55,184 nt of DNA. It comes from an uncultured Pelagibacteraceae bacterium (GTDB lineage Bacteria; Pseudomonadota; Alphaproteobacteria; Pelagibacterales; Pelagibacteraceae). The notes below the pieces were generated by a model. That model saw only the letters and a program-made list of their open reading frames with translations, did not search any database and was not told the origin of the DNA. This document shows, piece after piece, positions 44,902 through 53,083 of the stretch; the first letter of the stretch is position 1; every line of letters begins with the position of its first letter. Where the stretch lies: assembly GCA_902588595.1 (NCBI GenBank), contig CACIPT010000005.1, positions 1 to 55,184 of the forward strand, written 5' to 3'. A program made the translations under genes and the position numbers.

Positions 44902-46017
44902 ATGAGTATTAAAAAAAATTCAATCGGTTTAAATAAAGATCCAAAAGATACAACAGTAGTTGTAGCAATGTCTGGTGGTGTTGATTCATCTACAGTAGCG
45001 GGAATAATGAAAGACCAAGGATATAAAGTTATTGGTATTACATTAAAATTATACGATGACACAAAAGAAGTTTCAAAATCTAAACAGTGTTGTGCGGGAC
45101 AAGATATTTTAGATGCAAAAAGGGTAGCAGATAGATTGGGAATTGAACACAAAATTTTATATTATCAAAATAAATTTAAATTAGGGGTTATAGATGGCTT
45201 TGTAGAAAGTTATTTAAAAGGTGAAACACCAATTCCGTGTATTCAATGCAATCAAACCGTAAAATTTAAAGATTTATTTCAAGAATCAAAAAATTTAAAT
45301 GCTGATGCATTAATTACTGGTCATTATGTAAAAAGCATAACCACTCACAATGAAACTAATATGTATAAAGCTATAGATGAAAATAGAGATCAAAGTTATT
45401 TTTTATTTAACACTACAAGAGAGCAGTTAAATTATTTAAGATTTCCACTTGGTAGCATGTTAAAAAATGAAACAAGAGAAATTGCCAAAAGATTCGACTT
45501 AAATGTTGCAGACAAACCAGATAGTCAGGATATATGCTTTGTTCCAAATGGAGATTATTCATCTGTAATAGAAAAATATAGACCAGATGCATATCAAAAA
45601 GGAAATATAAAAGATATCAATGGAAAAGTAATAGGAGTTCACGAAGGTATTATAAATTTTACAATTGGCCAAAGACGTGGAATAAAAGTTTCAGACAAAG
45701 AACCACTCTATGTCATAGATATAAATGCTGAAAAAAATGAAATTATTGTAGGCCCAAGAAAAAATTTAGCTCAAAGAAAAATAAAATTAAAAAATTTAAA
45801 TATTTTATGTGATCCAGATGAATTAAAAAAAGAAATATCAGTAAAAGTTCGATCAACAGGAAAATTGTTAAAAGCAAACGTAGACTTAGATAAAGACTCA
45901 GCAAGTATTAAATTGCTAGAGGATGAATATGGAATTTCTCCTGGTCAGGCATGTGTTTTTTATTATAAAAATGATAATGGTTATAAAGTCTTAGGTGGTG
46001 GATGGATAGTTAAATAA
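44902..46017 (+). CDS. mnmA: tRNA-specific 2-thiouridylase
   Basis: The 371-residue protein matches MnmA: PP-loop MSGGVDSS (23-30), the catalytic Cys region [13 protein letters not shown] near 110, [13 protein letters not shown] near 205-217 with the second catalytic Cys, and a C-terminal beta domain ending SPGQACVFY. It inserts sulfur at C2 of wobble uridine in tRNAs for Lys, Glu and Gln. It is divergent from the DUF3553 gene by 40 nt. Confidence 0.95.
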   Translation: MSIKKNSIGLNKDPKDTTVVVAMSGGVDSSTVAGIMKDQGYKVIGITLKLYDDTKEVSKSKQCCAGQDILDAKRVADRLGIEHKILYYQNKFKLGVIDGFVESYLKGETPIPCIQCNQTVKFKDLFQESKNLNADALITGHYVKSITTHNETNMYKAIDENRDQSYFLFNTTREQLNYLRFPLGSMLKNETREIAKRFDLNVADKPDSQDICFVPNGDYSSVIEKYRPDAYQKGNIKDINGKVIGVHEGIINFTIGQRRGIKVSDKEPLYVIDINAEKNEIIVGPRKNLAQRKIKLKNLNILCDPDELKKEISVKVRSTGKLLKANVDLDKDSASIKLLEDEYGISPGQACVFYYKNDNGYKVLGGGWIVK

Positions 46018-46020
46018 ATT

Positions 46021-46707
46021 TTATTTTTTTTTCCACATCAAAAAAGTTAATAAATAGAAAGATATTACAGCTACAAAAAAATCCCATTCAAGCGCGTGTT
46101 TAAAAAATTTATTACCTGGCATGCTTATTATATGTATTGATGCAATCGCAACTGCGACTAATAGTGTAACCAAAAATATTTTTAATTTTAAAATTTTAAT
46201 ATTTATTAACTTAGAAATTTTTTCTTTAATTTTATATAAATTAAAAACCAAATAACCTTGTGCGACAATTTCAAATATAATAAATAATAAAATCACCACT
46301 CTTCTGAATAATTTGTATAAACTGTTATCAAAATGAATACCTAAAAAAATTGAATGTAAAGTTAAAAGAATAGCTGAACCTATTCCAAAAAATAGAATTC
46401 TATTAATAAATTTATTATCAGGATCAAAATTTAAAATTATTTTTTTGTTGTAAAACCAGTACTTAATCAGCAAGTAAGATGTAAAAAACATTGCAGGTTT
46501 AAATATTAGATAAGTTGGAAATACTCTTGCTGTTCTACTAATTGAAGCACCACCATCAATATATGGAATTGTATTATGTAAAATGTGTTCTTGATTTGGA
46601 AATAGACTGTGAAATTGTGTAATTATTAATAAACATAAATTTAAAGAAACAAATGGTACCAAAAAAACCCATATAGATATGGATTTAACCTGTTCTATCT
46701 CTTTCAT
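46021..46707 (-). CDS. Frag1/DRAM/Sfk1-like membrane protein (tentative)
   Basis: The 228-residue protein has about six membrane segments. A loop after the first helix reads IPYIDGGASISRTARVFP, and the last loop has ALEWDFF; both resemble the Frag1/DRAM/Sfk1 family of six-pass membrane proteins. The role in bacteria is unknown. It lies 9 nt downstream of the 27-residue basic microprotein on the same strand, so the two are probably co-transcribed. Confidence 0.45.
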   Translation of the reverse strand: MKEIEQVKSISIWVFLVPFVSLNLCLLIITQFHSLFPNQEHILHNTIPYIDGGASISRTARVFPTYLIFKPAMFFTSYLLIKYWFYNKKIILNFDPDNKFINRILFFGIGSAILLTLHSIFLGIHFDNSLYKLFRRVVILLFIIFEIVAQGYLVFNLYKIKEKISKLINIKILKLKIFLVTLLVAVAIASIHIISMPGNKFFKHALEWDFFVAVISFYLLTFLMWKKK

Positions 46708-46716
46708 TTTATGAAT

Positions 46717-46800
46717 TTACTTTTTTTTATTTTTTTTTCTAGCTCTTCTTTTTTTTGACCCCATTTTTCTACGGCCTCTATGCTTTTTTGGGTATCCCAT
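46717..46800 (-). CDS. 27-residue highly basic microprotein
   Basis: A 28-codon frame starts at ATG 46800 with a strong ribosome site GAGG five bases upstream, and stops at 46717. Of 27 residues, 16 are Lys or Arg and one is His, with no acidic residue at all; the core is HRGRRKMGSKKRRARKK. The composition resembles tiny ribosomal or rRNA-binding proteins (the bTHX and bS22/COX24 type). I cannot assign it to one. The strong start signal is what separates it from a chance poly-Lys frame. Confidence 0.6.
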   Translation of the reverse strand: MGYPKKHRGRRKMGSKKRRARKKNKKK

Positions 46801-46874
46801 AATTACCTCATTTTAAAATTTTATTGACTTATTCGTGGGATATAGCATTGTCACAAATACATATCAAATTTTTT

Positions 46875-48050
46875 ATGACTAAATCATTTAAAACTTTTTT
46901 GAAACATACAGCAAAAGATTATTATAATCAGTCTGTAAATCCTCCTATAGTTAGGGCCTCAACAATTATCTTTAAAACAATGAATGAGCTACGAAAAACT
47001 CAAGCCAAAGGTAAAAAAAACCCTACTGGTGGGCATTTTGATTATGGAAGGCAAGGAACTTCAACAACATACATTTTACAAAAAATGTTAAAAGAAATGG
47101 AAGAAAGCCACCATGTATTCTTAACACCAACTGGTTTTGGTTCTGTTTTTTTATCAATTTTTAGCGTAGTACGTCCAGGTGATGAAATTCTTGTTGCTGA
47201 TCCAGTTTATTATCCAACACGGCTTTTAACTGAAGATTTCCTTAAACCATTTAATATTAAAACAATTTTTTATAATCCTCATAATTTAAATACTTTAAAA
47301 AATAAAATCACAAAAAAAACAAAATTAATTTATGTTGAAAGCCCTGGTAGCAATTCTTTTGAATTTCAGGATTTGTCTAAAATACTTTCAATAGCAAAAA
47401 AGTATAAATTATTTACAGCCATAGATAATACTTGGGCTACACCATATTTTTTAAAACCTATTAAATTAGGATTTGATATGTCTATTGTCTCTGCAACAAA
47501 ATATTATTCAGGTCACTCAGATGTAATGGGTGGAAGCTTAGCTGTTAATAAAAGAGTTTTTAAATACGTTGAAAAAGCAAATAAAATAACTGGTTTAAGA
47601 TTAGGACCTGATGATGCTTACCTTATAATAAGGGGACTTAGAACTTTAGATGTTCGTTTAGATAAACATCAAGAGAATGCAAAAAAAGTAGCAAATTTTT
47701 TATCCAAAAATAAAAAAGTGAAACTTTTATATCCATATAAAAAAGGTTCATATAATTTTAAGATGTGGAAAAAATATTACTCAGGAGCATCTGGGTTAAT
47801 GGGTTTGAAAATTAAAGCAAAAAGTAAAAAATCTGTTCTTAAATTTGTGAACTCATTAAAATTATTTGGTTATGGATATAGTTGGGGTGGCTTTGAAAGT
47901 CTAGCTTTGCAGCAAGAATTTAGAGAATTAGGAAATAGAAAATACTTAGGTTTAGCAAAAAACGAACATTTAGTTAGACTTCATATAGGTCTTGAAGATC
48001 CCAAAGATTTAATAGCAGATTTAAAAAGATCTTTAAGATTTATAAAATGA
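46875..48050 (+). CDS. PLP-dependent trans-sulfuration enzyme (cystathionine beta-lyase-like)
   Basis: The 391-residue Cys/Met-metabolism PLP enzyme has YGRQGTSTTYILQKML near 55, DNTWATPYF near 180 with the PLP Asp, and SATKYYSGHSDVMGG near 207-221 with the PLP Lys. The pattern is close to MetC (cystathionine beta-lyase). I choose ATG 46875; a TTG at 46824 would add 17 residues. It releases homocysteine from cystathionine or does a related C-S lysis. The MFS gene overlaps its stop by 4 nt. Confidence 0.83.
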   Translation: MTKSFKTFLKHTAKDYYNQSVNPPIVRASTIIFKTMNELRKTQAKGKKNPTGGHFDYGRQGTSTTYILQKMLKEMEESHHVFLTPTGFGSVFLSIFSVVRPGDEILVADPVYYPTRLLTEDFLKPFNIKTIFYNPHNLNTLKNKITKKTKLIYVESPGSNSFEFQDLSKILSIAKKYKLFTAIDNTWATPYFLKPIKLGFDMSIVSATKYYSGHSDVMGGSLAVNKRVFKYVEKANKITGLRLGPDDAYLIIRGLRTLDVRLDKHQENAKKVANFLSKNKKVKLLYPYKKGSYNFKMWKKYYSGASGLMGLKIKAKSKKSVLKFVNSLKLFGYGYSWGGFESLALQQEFRELGNRKYLGLAKNEHLVRLHIGLEDPKDLIADLKRSLRFIK

Positions 48051-49279
48051 TTCAAAAAAGTTTTATTCCTAACAAAACAGCTTTAATTACATTAATAGCC
48101 GCATGCTTAGTTGTAGTTATATCTTTAGGTATTAGACAAACTTTCGGCCTTTTCTTTTTTGACTTCGAAATTGATCTTGGTTGCACTCAAACAGAGTTTG
48201 GTTTTGCAATGGGTATACAGCTATTTTTTTGGGGTTTATTTGGACCAATTTTTGGAATAATTACAGATAAATTCAGTGGAAGAGTAGCTGTATTCATAGG
48301 TTTTTTATTTTATTTAGCTGGAATTTATTTTTTAAATTATGGACCTAACACAGGTTTTTGGTTTACTTTTGATTTAGGAATTTTAGTTGGAATAGGTCTT
48401 GCAGCAACTGCAATAAGTATTCCGGTTTCAATAGTAGCTAAGCATTTTCCACTAAATTCAAGAACTATAGCAACAGGAATTGTGACAGCTGCAGGCTCTT
48501 TTGGATATTTTGTATCTCCCATGTATACAAGATTTACGCTGATGGAATTTGGATGGAATACAACATTAGTAATTTTTGGTGCTATGATTTTAATAGGTTT
48601 GATTATTTCTCTATTTTTATCAACCCCAATGGCAGAGGTTAATCAAGAAAATGAAAGTAATCAAACAGCTGTGGAAGCTATAAAGGAAGCGTTCTCGAAC
48701 AAAAGTTTTAATTTTTTAACATTAGGCTTTTTCGTTTGCGGATGGCATATAGCTCTTGTTGCAACTCATATACCTATGCACATTAGAGATAAAGGTCTTG
48801 AGGATTGGACAGCAACAGCTATCCTGGCTCTAATAGGGTTGTTTAATGTTTTTGGAACTCTATCAAGTGGATACTTATCTACAAGAATTAGTAAAAAGAA
48901 ACTTTTAAGTGCAATTTATTTGTTAAGAGGAGTATCATTAATTTATTTCGTATTTATGCCGGCTAGTGTAGTTAACTCCTTAATTTTTGGAGCTACTTTT
49001 GGTTATCTGTGGTTATCTACCGTTCCTCCAACAAATGGTATTGTTGGACATATCTTTGGAACAAAATATATATCTTTACTATATGGTTTTGTTTTTTTAA
49101 GCCATCAAGTTGGATCATTTTTAGGAGCTTATCTAGGAGGTTTATTTCATGATTTGTATGGTTCGCTTGATTATGCTTGGTACATTTCTATTGCTTTATC
49201 TTTATTTGCAGGCTTGATACATTTACCTATAAAAGAGAAAGCAATTGAAAGACAACAACTCGCATCATTTGAAATTTAA
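48047..49279 (+). CDS. MFS transporter (OFA/monocarboxylate-like)
   Basis: The 410-residue protein has twelve predicted membrane segments, with the MFS loop-2 motif around GIITDKFSGRVAVFIGF near 72 and a ISLGIRQTFGLFFFDF opening that fits the oxalate/formate-antiporter or monocarboxylate-transporter group. It is joined by an ATGA overlap to the PLP enzyme, so it may move a substrate or product of it, such as a keto or amino acid. The cargo is not predictable. Confidence 0.8.
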   Translation: MIQKSFIPNKTALITLIAACLVVVISLGIRQTFGLFFFDFEIDLGCTQTEFGFAMGIQLFFWGLFGPIFGIITDKFSGRVAVFIGFLFYLAGIYFLNYGPNTGFWFTFDLGILVGIGLAATAISIPVSIVAKHFPLNSRTIATGIVTAAGSFGYFVSPMYTRFTLMEFGWNTTLVIFGAMILIGLIISLFLSTPMAEVNQENESNQTAVEAIKEAFSNKSFNFLTLGFFVCGWHIALVATHIPMHIRDKGLEDWTATAILALIGLFNVFGTLSSGYLSTRISKKKLLSAIYLLRGVSLIYFVFMPASVVNSLIFGATFGYLWLSTVPPTNGIVGHIFGTKYISLLYGFVFLSHQVGSFLGAYLGGLFHDLYGSLDYAWYISIALSLFAGLIHLPIKEKAIERQQLASFEI

Positions 49280-50459
49280 TCCTTATTTAGAGAAACTATA
49301 TCATTCTGATAAGGCTTTAATTATTTATAAAGTAAAAGATGGTTATAATTTATATACAGATTTTTCTAAAAAAATTATATTAACAAACAAAAATATAAAT
49401 AGTTTTTTCAATTTATTTAAAAAAAAAAAATTTAAGAAAGAAACAGATCTTTTAATAGGATTTTTTGGATATGAAATACTTTGTAATTTATTAAATATTA
49501 AAATTAAGAATCAACAAAAATTAAATTTTTACAAAGGTATTTTTTACAAGCCAGAAACATTAATAAAGATAAGAAAAGATATAAAAATAATTTCATCAAT
49601 TAAAAAACATAACTTTAATAGTTATTTTAATAAAACCCAAATTTTGAGTCCATTTAAAATGAATATTAATTATAAAAAATATAAAAAAATATTTGACTTA
49701 TTTTCAAGAAAAATAAGACAAGGTGAAACTTATCAAATCAAAATTTGTACTAAATATAAAAATAAATCAACGATTAACCCAGTTAATTTTTTTTGGAAAT
49801 TAATGAAAATAAATTCTTCACCTGAGTCTTTTATGATGAGAGACAAAAACTTTTCTATAGTTAGCTGCTCACCAGAAACACTTATTGATAAAAAAGGAAA
49901 TAAAATAATTACCAAACCTATAGCTGGAACTCTTAAAAAAAATAAAAAAATTAATAAGAAAAAAGCACTAAATTTTTTCAGAAATAATGAAAAAGAAACC
50001 AAAGAGCACAACATGATTGTTGATATGGAAAGAAGTGATTTATCAAGAATATGTAAATCTGGAACTGTAAAAATATTAAAGAAAAAATATGTAGAAGAAT
50101 ATAAGCATCTTTTTCACTATGTAACATCGATACAAGGTAAGTTAAAAAACACCACTACTTTAAAAAACATAATTAAATCCATGATGCCAGGAGGTTCAGT
50201 TATTGGATGTCCAAAGATTAGAACTCTTGAACTTTTAAATAAACAAGAAGCAGAAGATAGAAATATATTTACAGGTAGTTTTGGTTACATAAAATTTAAT
50301 CAAGATATGAAATTTAATATAATTATAAGATCAATTTTAAATTACAAAAATATGTCAGAAATATCAGCAGCATCTGGAGTTGTATTAGATAGCTCTTCTA
50401 AAAAAGAATTTAATGAAAATTTTATTAAAGCAAAATCTTTACTGGAACTTTATAAATGA
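49245..50459 (+). CDS. pabB: Aminodeoxychorismate synthase component I (PabB), with a PIAGT motif
   Basis: The 404-residue protein of the chorismate-binding family has IRQGETYQIKIC near 157, KPIAGTL near 224-230, EHNMIVDMERSDLSRI near 250 and PGGSVIGCPKIRTLELL near 309. Context (PabA- and PabC-like genes follow, each overlapping) makes it PabB. The motif, however, has Ala where E. coli PabB has a catalytic Lys (PIKGT); Ala is usual in anthranilate synthase TrpE. Only TTG starts are available (49245 or 49269), both overlapping the MFS gene. TrpE is the alternative. Confidence 0.78.
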   Translation: MKDNNSHHLKFNPYLEKLYHSDKALIIYKVKDGYNLYTDFSKKIILTNKNINSFFNLFKKKKFKKETDLLIGFFGYEILCNLLNIKIKNQQKLNFYKGIFYKPETLIKIRKDIKIISSIKKHNFNSYFNKTQILSPFKMNINYKKYKKIFDLFSRKIRQGETYQIKICTKYKNKSTINPVNFFWKLMKINSSPESFMMRDKNFSIVSCSPETLIDKKGNKIITKPIAGTLKKNKKINKKKALNFFRNNEKETKEHNMIVDMERSDLSRICKSGTVKILKKKYVEEYKHLFHYVTSIQGKLKNTTTLKNIIKSMMPGGSVIGCPKIRTLELLNKQEAEDRNIFTGSFGYIKFNQDMKFNIIIRSILNYKNMSEISAASGVVLDSSSKKEFNENFIKAKSLLELYK

Positions 50460-51013
50460 TTTATATAATTGATCATCAAGACTCTTTCACATGGAATGTT
50501 GTCCATCAATTTTCAAAATTTGATAAGGTTTATTGTACAAACTATTTTGATATAGATAAAAAAAAATTAGATCAATCAACTACAATTGTTTTATCACCAG
50601 GGCCAGGCTCTCCAAAAGATTATCCAGTAACTTCAAAAATTTATAAGAAATATAAAGGAAAAAAGAAAATAATAGGAGTATGTCTAGGTTATCAGCAAAT
50701 TTTATTTAATGAAAAAGGTAAAATAGTACAGCAAAAAAATATTTTTCATGGTTATCAGTCAAAGGTTAAAGTAACAAATGAAAGTAAATTATTTAAAAAA
50801 AACAAAACGTATAAAGTCGGAAGATATCATTCCTTAAAATTATATGAACCTTATAAGTCAAATAATATGAAAATAACAATGAGATGTGCAAAATCAAATA
50901 TTCCAATGGCTATCGAAGATAATAAAAATAAGGTATATGGTTTTCAATTTCACCCAGAATCTTTTTTAACAGAAAATGGTCACTTTATTATTAAAAAAAT
51001 CTTATCGACATAA
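50456..51013 (+). CDS. pabA: Glutamine amidotransferase, PabA/TrpG family
   Basis: The 185-residue class I amidotransferase has the catalytic Cys76 in GVCLGYQQ, an LSPGPGSP loop near 46-53 and the His/Glu pair in FQFHPESFL near 163. It supplies ammonia from glutamine to PabB, which it overlaps by 4 nt. It might serve both PabB and TrpE in this streamlined genome. Confidence 0.88.
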   Translation: MIYIIDHQDSFTWNVVHQFSKFDKVYCTNYFDIDKKKLDQSTTIVLSPGPGSPKDYPVTSKIYKKYKGKKKIIGVCLGYQQILFNEKGKIVQQKNIFHGYQSKVKVTNESKLFKKNKTYKVGRYHSLKLYEPYKSNNMKITMRCAKSNIPMAIEDNKNKVYGFQFHPESFLTENGHFIIKKILST

Positions 51014-51731
51014 AGATCTAAAAGAAATTAAATTTAACGATCTTTGGAACGCTTATGGTGTTTTTACAACTATGAGAGTAGTAGGCAGATCTGCAAAAAT
51101 TTTGTTTTATAAATCTCATATTGATAATTTAATAAACTCATTAAAAATTTATAAAATTTATAAAAAAAATTTAAAAAAAAATATTACTAATTTAATTAGA
51201 GCAAATTTAAAAAAAAATAAAAATTATGATCATTTATTTAGAGTTGCTTCTAACAATAAAATTATTTCTATTTCTTTACGTAAGAGACCAATACCCAAGT
51301 CGAATTTTAAACTTAAACTAGTTAACTATAAAAGAGTTGATGCTAAATATAAAAATTTAAAATATAAAAAAATTCTAAAAATATTGACTAAACTAGATAT
51401 AACAAAGTTTGATATTGCTCTTTACAAAAATAAAAAAATGTTAGAGTCTGGCACATCAAATATTTTATTTGTAAAAAACAAAAAAATTTATTCACCAAAG
51501 AGAGATATTTATAAAGGTGTAACTTTTAAATTTTTTTGCAAAAAAGTACAAATAAACTCTAAAAACATATTTCTAAAAAATCTTGCAAATTATGATGAAA
51601 TTATCCTTATTGGATCAGGAAAAGGAGTTGTTTCTGTTTCAGAAATTGAAAATACAAGCTGGAAAAGAAAAAGTTTCAAAATTTATGATAGATTATTTAA
51701 AATTTACAATAATAGAATTTTTTATAGTTGA
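50976..51731 (+). CDS. pabC: Class IV aminotransferase, probable aminodeoxychorismate lyase (PabC)
   Basis: The 251-residue protein has the N-terminal NAYGVFTTMRV stretch near 26, typical of PabC/IlvE fold enzymes, LESGTSNILFVKNKKIYSP near 152 and an ILIGSGKGVVSV stretch near 212. It would eliminate pyruvate from aminodeoxychorismate to give p-aminobenzoate. It overlaps pabA by 38 nt, so the two share sequence in different frames; the exact start is uncertain. Identity rests largely on the operon. Confidence 0.75.
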   Translation: MVTLLLKKSYRHKDLKEIKFNDLWNAYGVFTTMRVVGRSAKILFYKSHIDNLINSLKIYKIYKKNLKKNITNLIRANLKKNKNYDHLFRVASNNKIISISLRKRPIPKSNFKLKLVNYKRVDAKYKNLKYKKILKILTKLDITKFDIALYKNKKMLESGTSNILFVKNKKIYSPKRDIYKGVTFKFFCKKVQINSKNIFLKNLANYDEIILIGSGKGVVSVSEIENTSWKRKSFKIYDRLFKIYNNRIFYS

Positions 51732-51782
51732 TCTATTTTGCCATCTATACTAAATACTTTCATTTAAAGGGAGAGAATCACA

Positions 51783-52583
51783 ATGTTATCCATTAATCCG
51801 TTTGCAATTTTAGCAGAGACTGTATCACCAATATATATACAGTCTTTTGTTGTTTTAATGGTGTTGCTGATTGTTGTTGGAACCCTTATGGACATTATTC
51901 ATAAAAAAAATGTTAAATATTTTTTTGAAAATGCAAAAAAAGCAAAGTTATCTGCTACAAAAACTTTAAGCACAGGTGAAAAAATATCTGTAATTTCTAA
52001 AACAATTGTTAGTGATATAGCCACAACATCTGAATTAGGAGCAGGAAAAAGAAGAGCTGCTCATTTACTTGGAATGTATGGAACAATTTTATTTTGGATT
52101 GGATCAGCAATAATGATTTTTTGTTATTCTAGTTCATCATCAAGCACTCCATCTTTTTGGCCCATAATTTGGCATGTTGGTGCTATTATGACAGTTGTAG
52201 GAGGAGGATGGTTTTGGTTTTTTTTAAGAGTAGATGTTTATTCAGAGGCTCAACCTTGGTACAGGATTATTAAAGCAGATTTATTTGTACTTGCTCTTTT
52301 TGCATCTTCTTTAACTGGTTTAATTTGGTCTTATTTGCAATCTTTAAATTTAAATGACAGATGGGACGATAAAGTATTTTTAGTATTATTTATTGTATCA
52401 AACATAGCCTTATTTGGAGGAGTATATTGGTCAAAATTTGCACATATGTTTTACAAACCAGGTGCTGCAATACAAAAAAATTTGGCAGAAGCTGATGGTT
52501 CAAGAGACAATTTGCCACCAGAAGCTGATGTTCCAAAACAGTTTGGATTGGGTATAACAAGAGAAGATCCAAAACATTATTAA
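51783..52583 (+). CDS. aprM: APS reductase membrane anchor (AprM)
   Basis: The 266-residue protein has about five membrane segments and a charged C-terminus. Placed directly before aprB and aprA, this is the locus form known for SAR11, where a putative membrane subunit AprM links APS reductase to the quinone pool. A ribosome site (AAAGGGAGAG) lies just before the ATG. The role as electron conduit is proposed in the literature rather than proved. Confidence 0.83.
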   Translation: MLSINPFAILAETVSPIYIQSFVVLMVLLIVVGTLMDIIHKKNVKYFFENAKKAKLSATKTLSTGEKISVISKTIVSDIATTSELGAGKRRAAHLLGMYGTILFWIGSAIMIFCYSSSSSSTPSFWPIIWHVGAIMTVVGGGWFWFFLRVDVYSEAQPWYRIIKADLFVLALFASSLTGLIWSYLQSLNLNDRWDDKVFLVLFIVSNIALFGGVYWSKFAHMFYKPGAAIQKNLAEADGSRDNLPPEADVPKQFGLGITREDPKHY

Positions 52584-52612
52584 TATTTTATTGAAAGGAA
52601 AAAAATAAAATT

Positions 52613-53083
52613 ATGTCAACTTTTGTATACATGACTCGTTGTGATGGTTGTGGTCATTGCGTAGATATATGTCCGTCTGATATTATGCATATAGATGAAA
52701 CTATTAGACGTGCAAAAAATATTGAACCAAATTTTTGTTGGGAATGTTATTCATGCGTTAAAGCATGCCCAAATCATGCAATTGACGTTCGTGGTTATGC
52801 TGATTTTGCACCAATGGGGCATAGTGTAAGAGTTAGAAGAGAAGAAGAAAAAGGTACAATATCTTGGAAAATTAAATTCAGAAATGGAACAGTAAAAGAT
52901 TTTATTTCTCCAATTACAACAAAACCATGGGGGAAATTTATTCCTAAACTTGCAGACGGAGAAAAACCAAACCAAGGAGAAATAAATTCTCAAATTCTTT
53001 ACTCTGAACCAGAAGGTTTAAATACAAATAAAGAGCTGCCTAAAGTTGAGAAAAGTGCATTTAAAAAAGGAGTTTATTACTAA
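52613..53083 (+). CDS. aprB: Adenylylsulfate reductase, beta subunit
   Basis: The 156-residue ferredoxin-like protein has two [4Fe-4S] motifs: CDGCGHCVDICPSDIM (residues 10-25) and CWECYSCVKACPNHAID (42-58). A C-terminal tail of about 90 residues wraps AprA in known structures. It carries electrons between AprA and the membrane. It shares one base with the aprA start. Confidence 0.93.
   Translation: MSTFVYMTRCDGCGHCVDICPSDIMHIDETIRRAKNIEPNFCWECYSCVKACPNHAIDVRGYADFAPMGHSVRVRREEEKGTISWKIKFRNGTVKDFISPITTKPWGKFIPKLADGEKPNQGEINSQILYSEPEGLNTNKELPKVEKSAFKKGVYY

Noticed and set aside
44862-45152. Long minus-strand open frame extending the DUF3553 gene upstream
   Set aside because: It runs antisense to the start of mnmA, whose PP-loop coding is certain. 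The DUF3553 domain begins exactly at ATG 44861, so the short form is kept.
46824-46874. TTG 46824 as start of the PLP enzyme
   Set aside because: The added 17 residues match nothing in the family. ATG 46875 begins close to the conserved N-terminus of cystathionine lyases.
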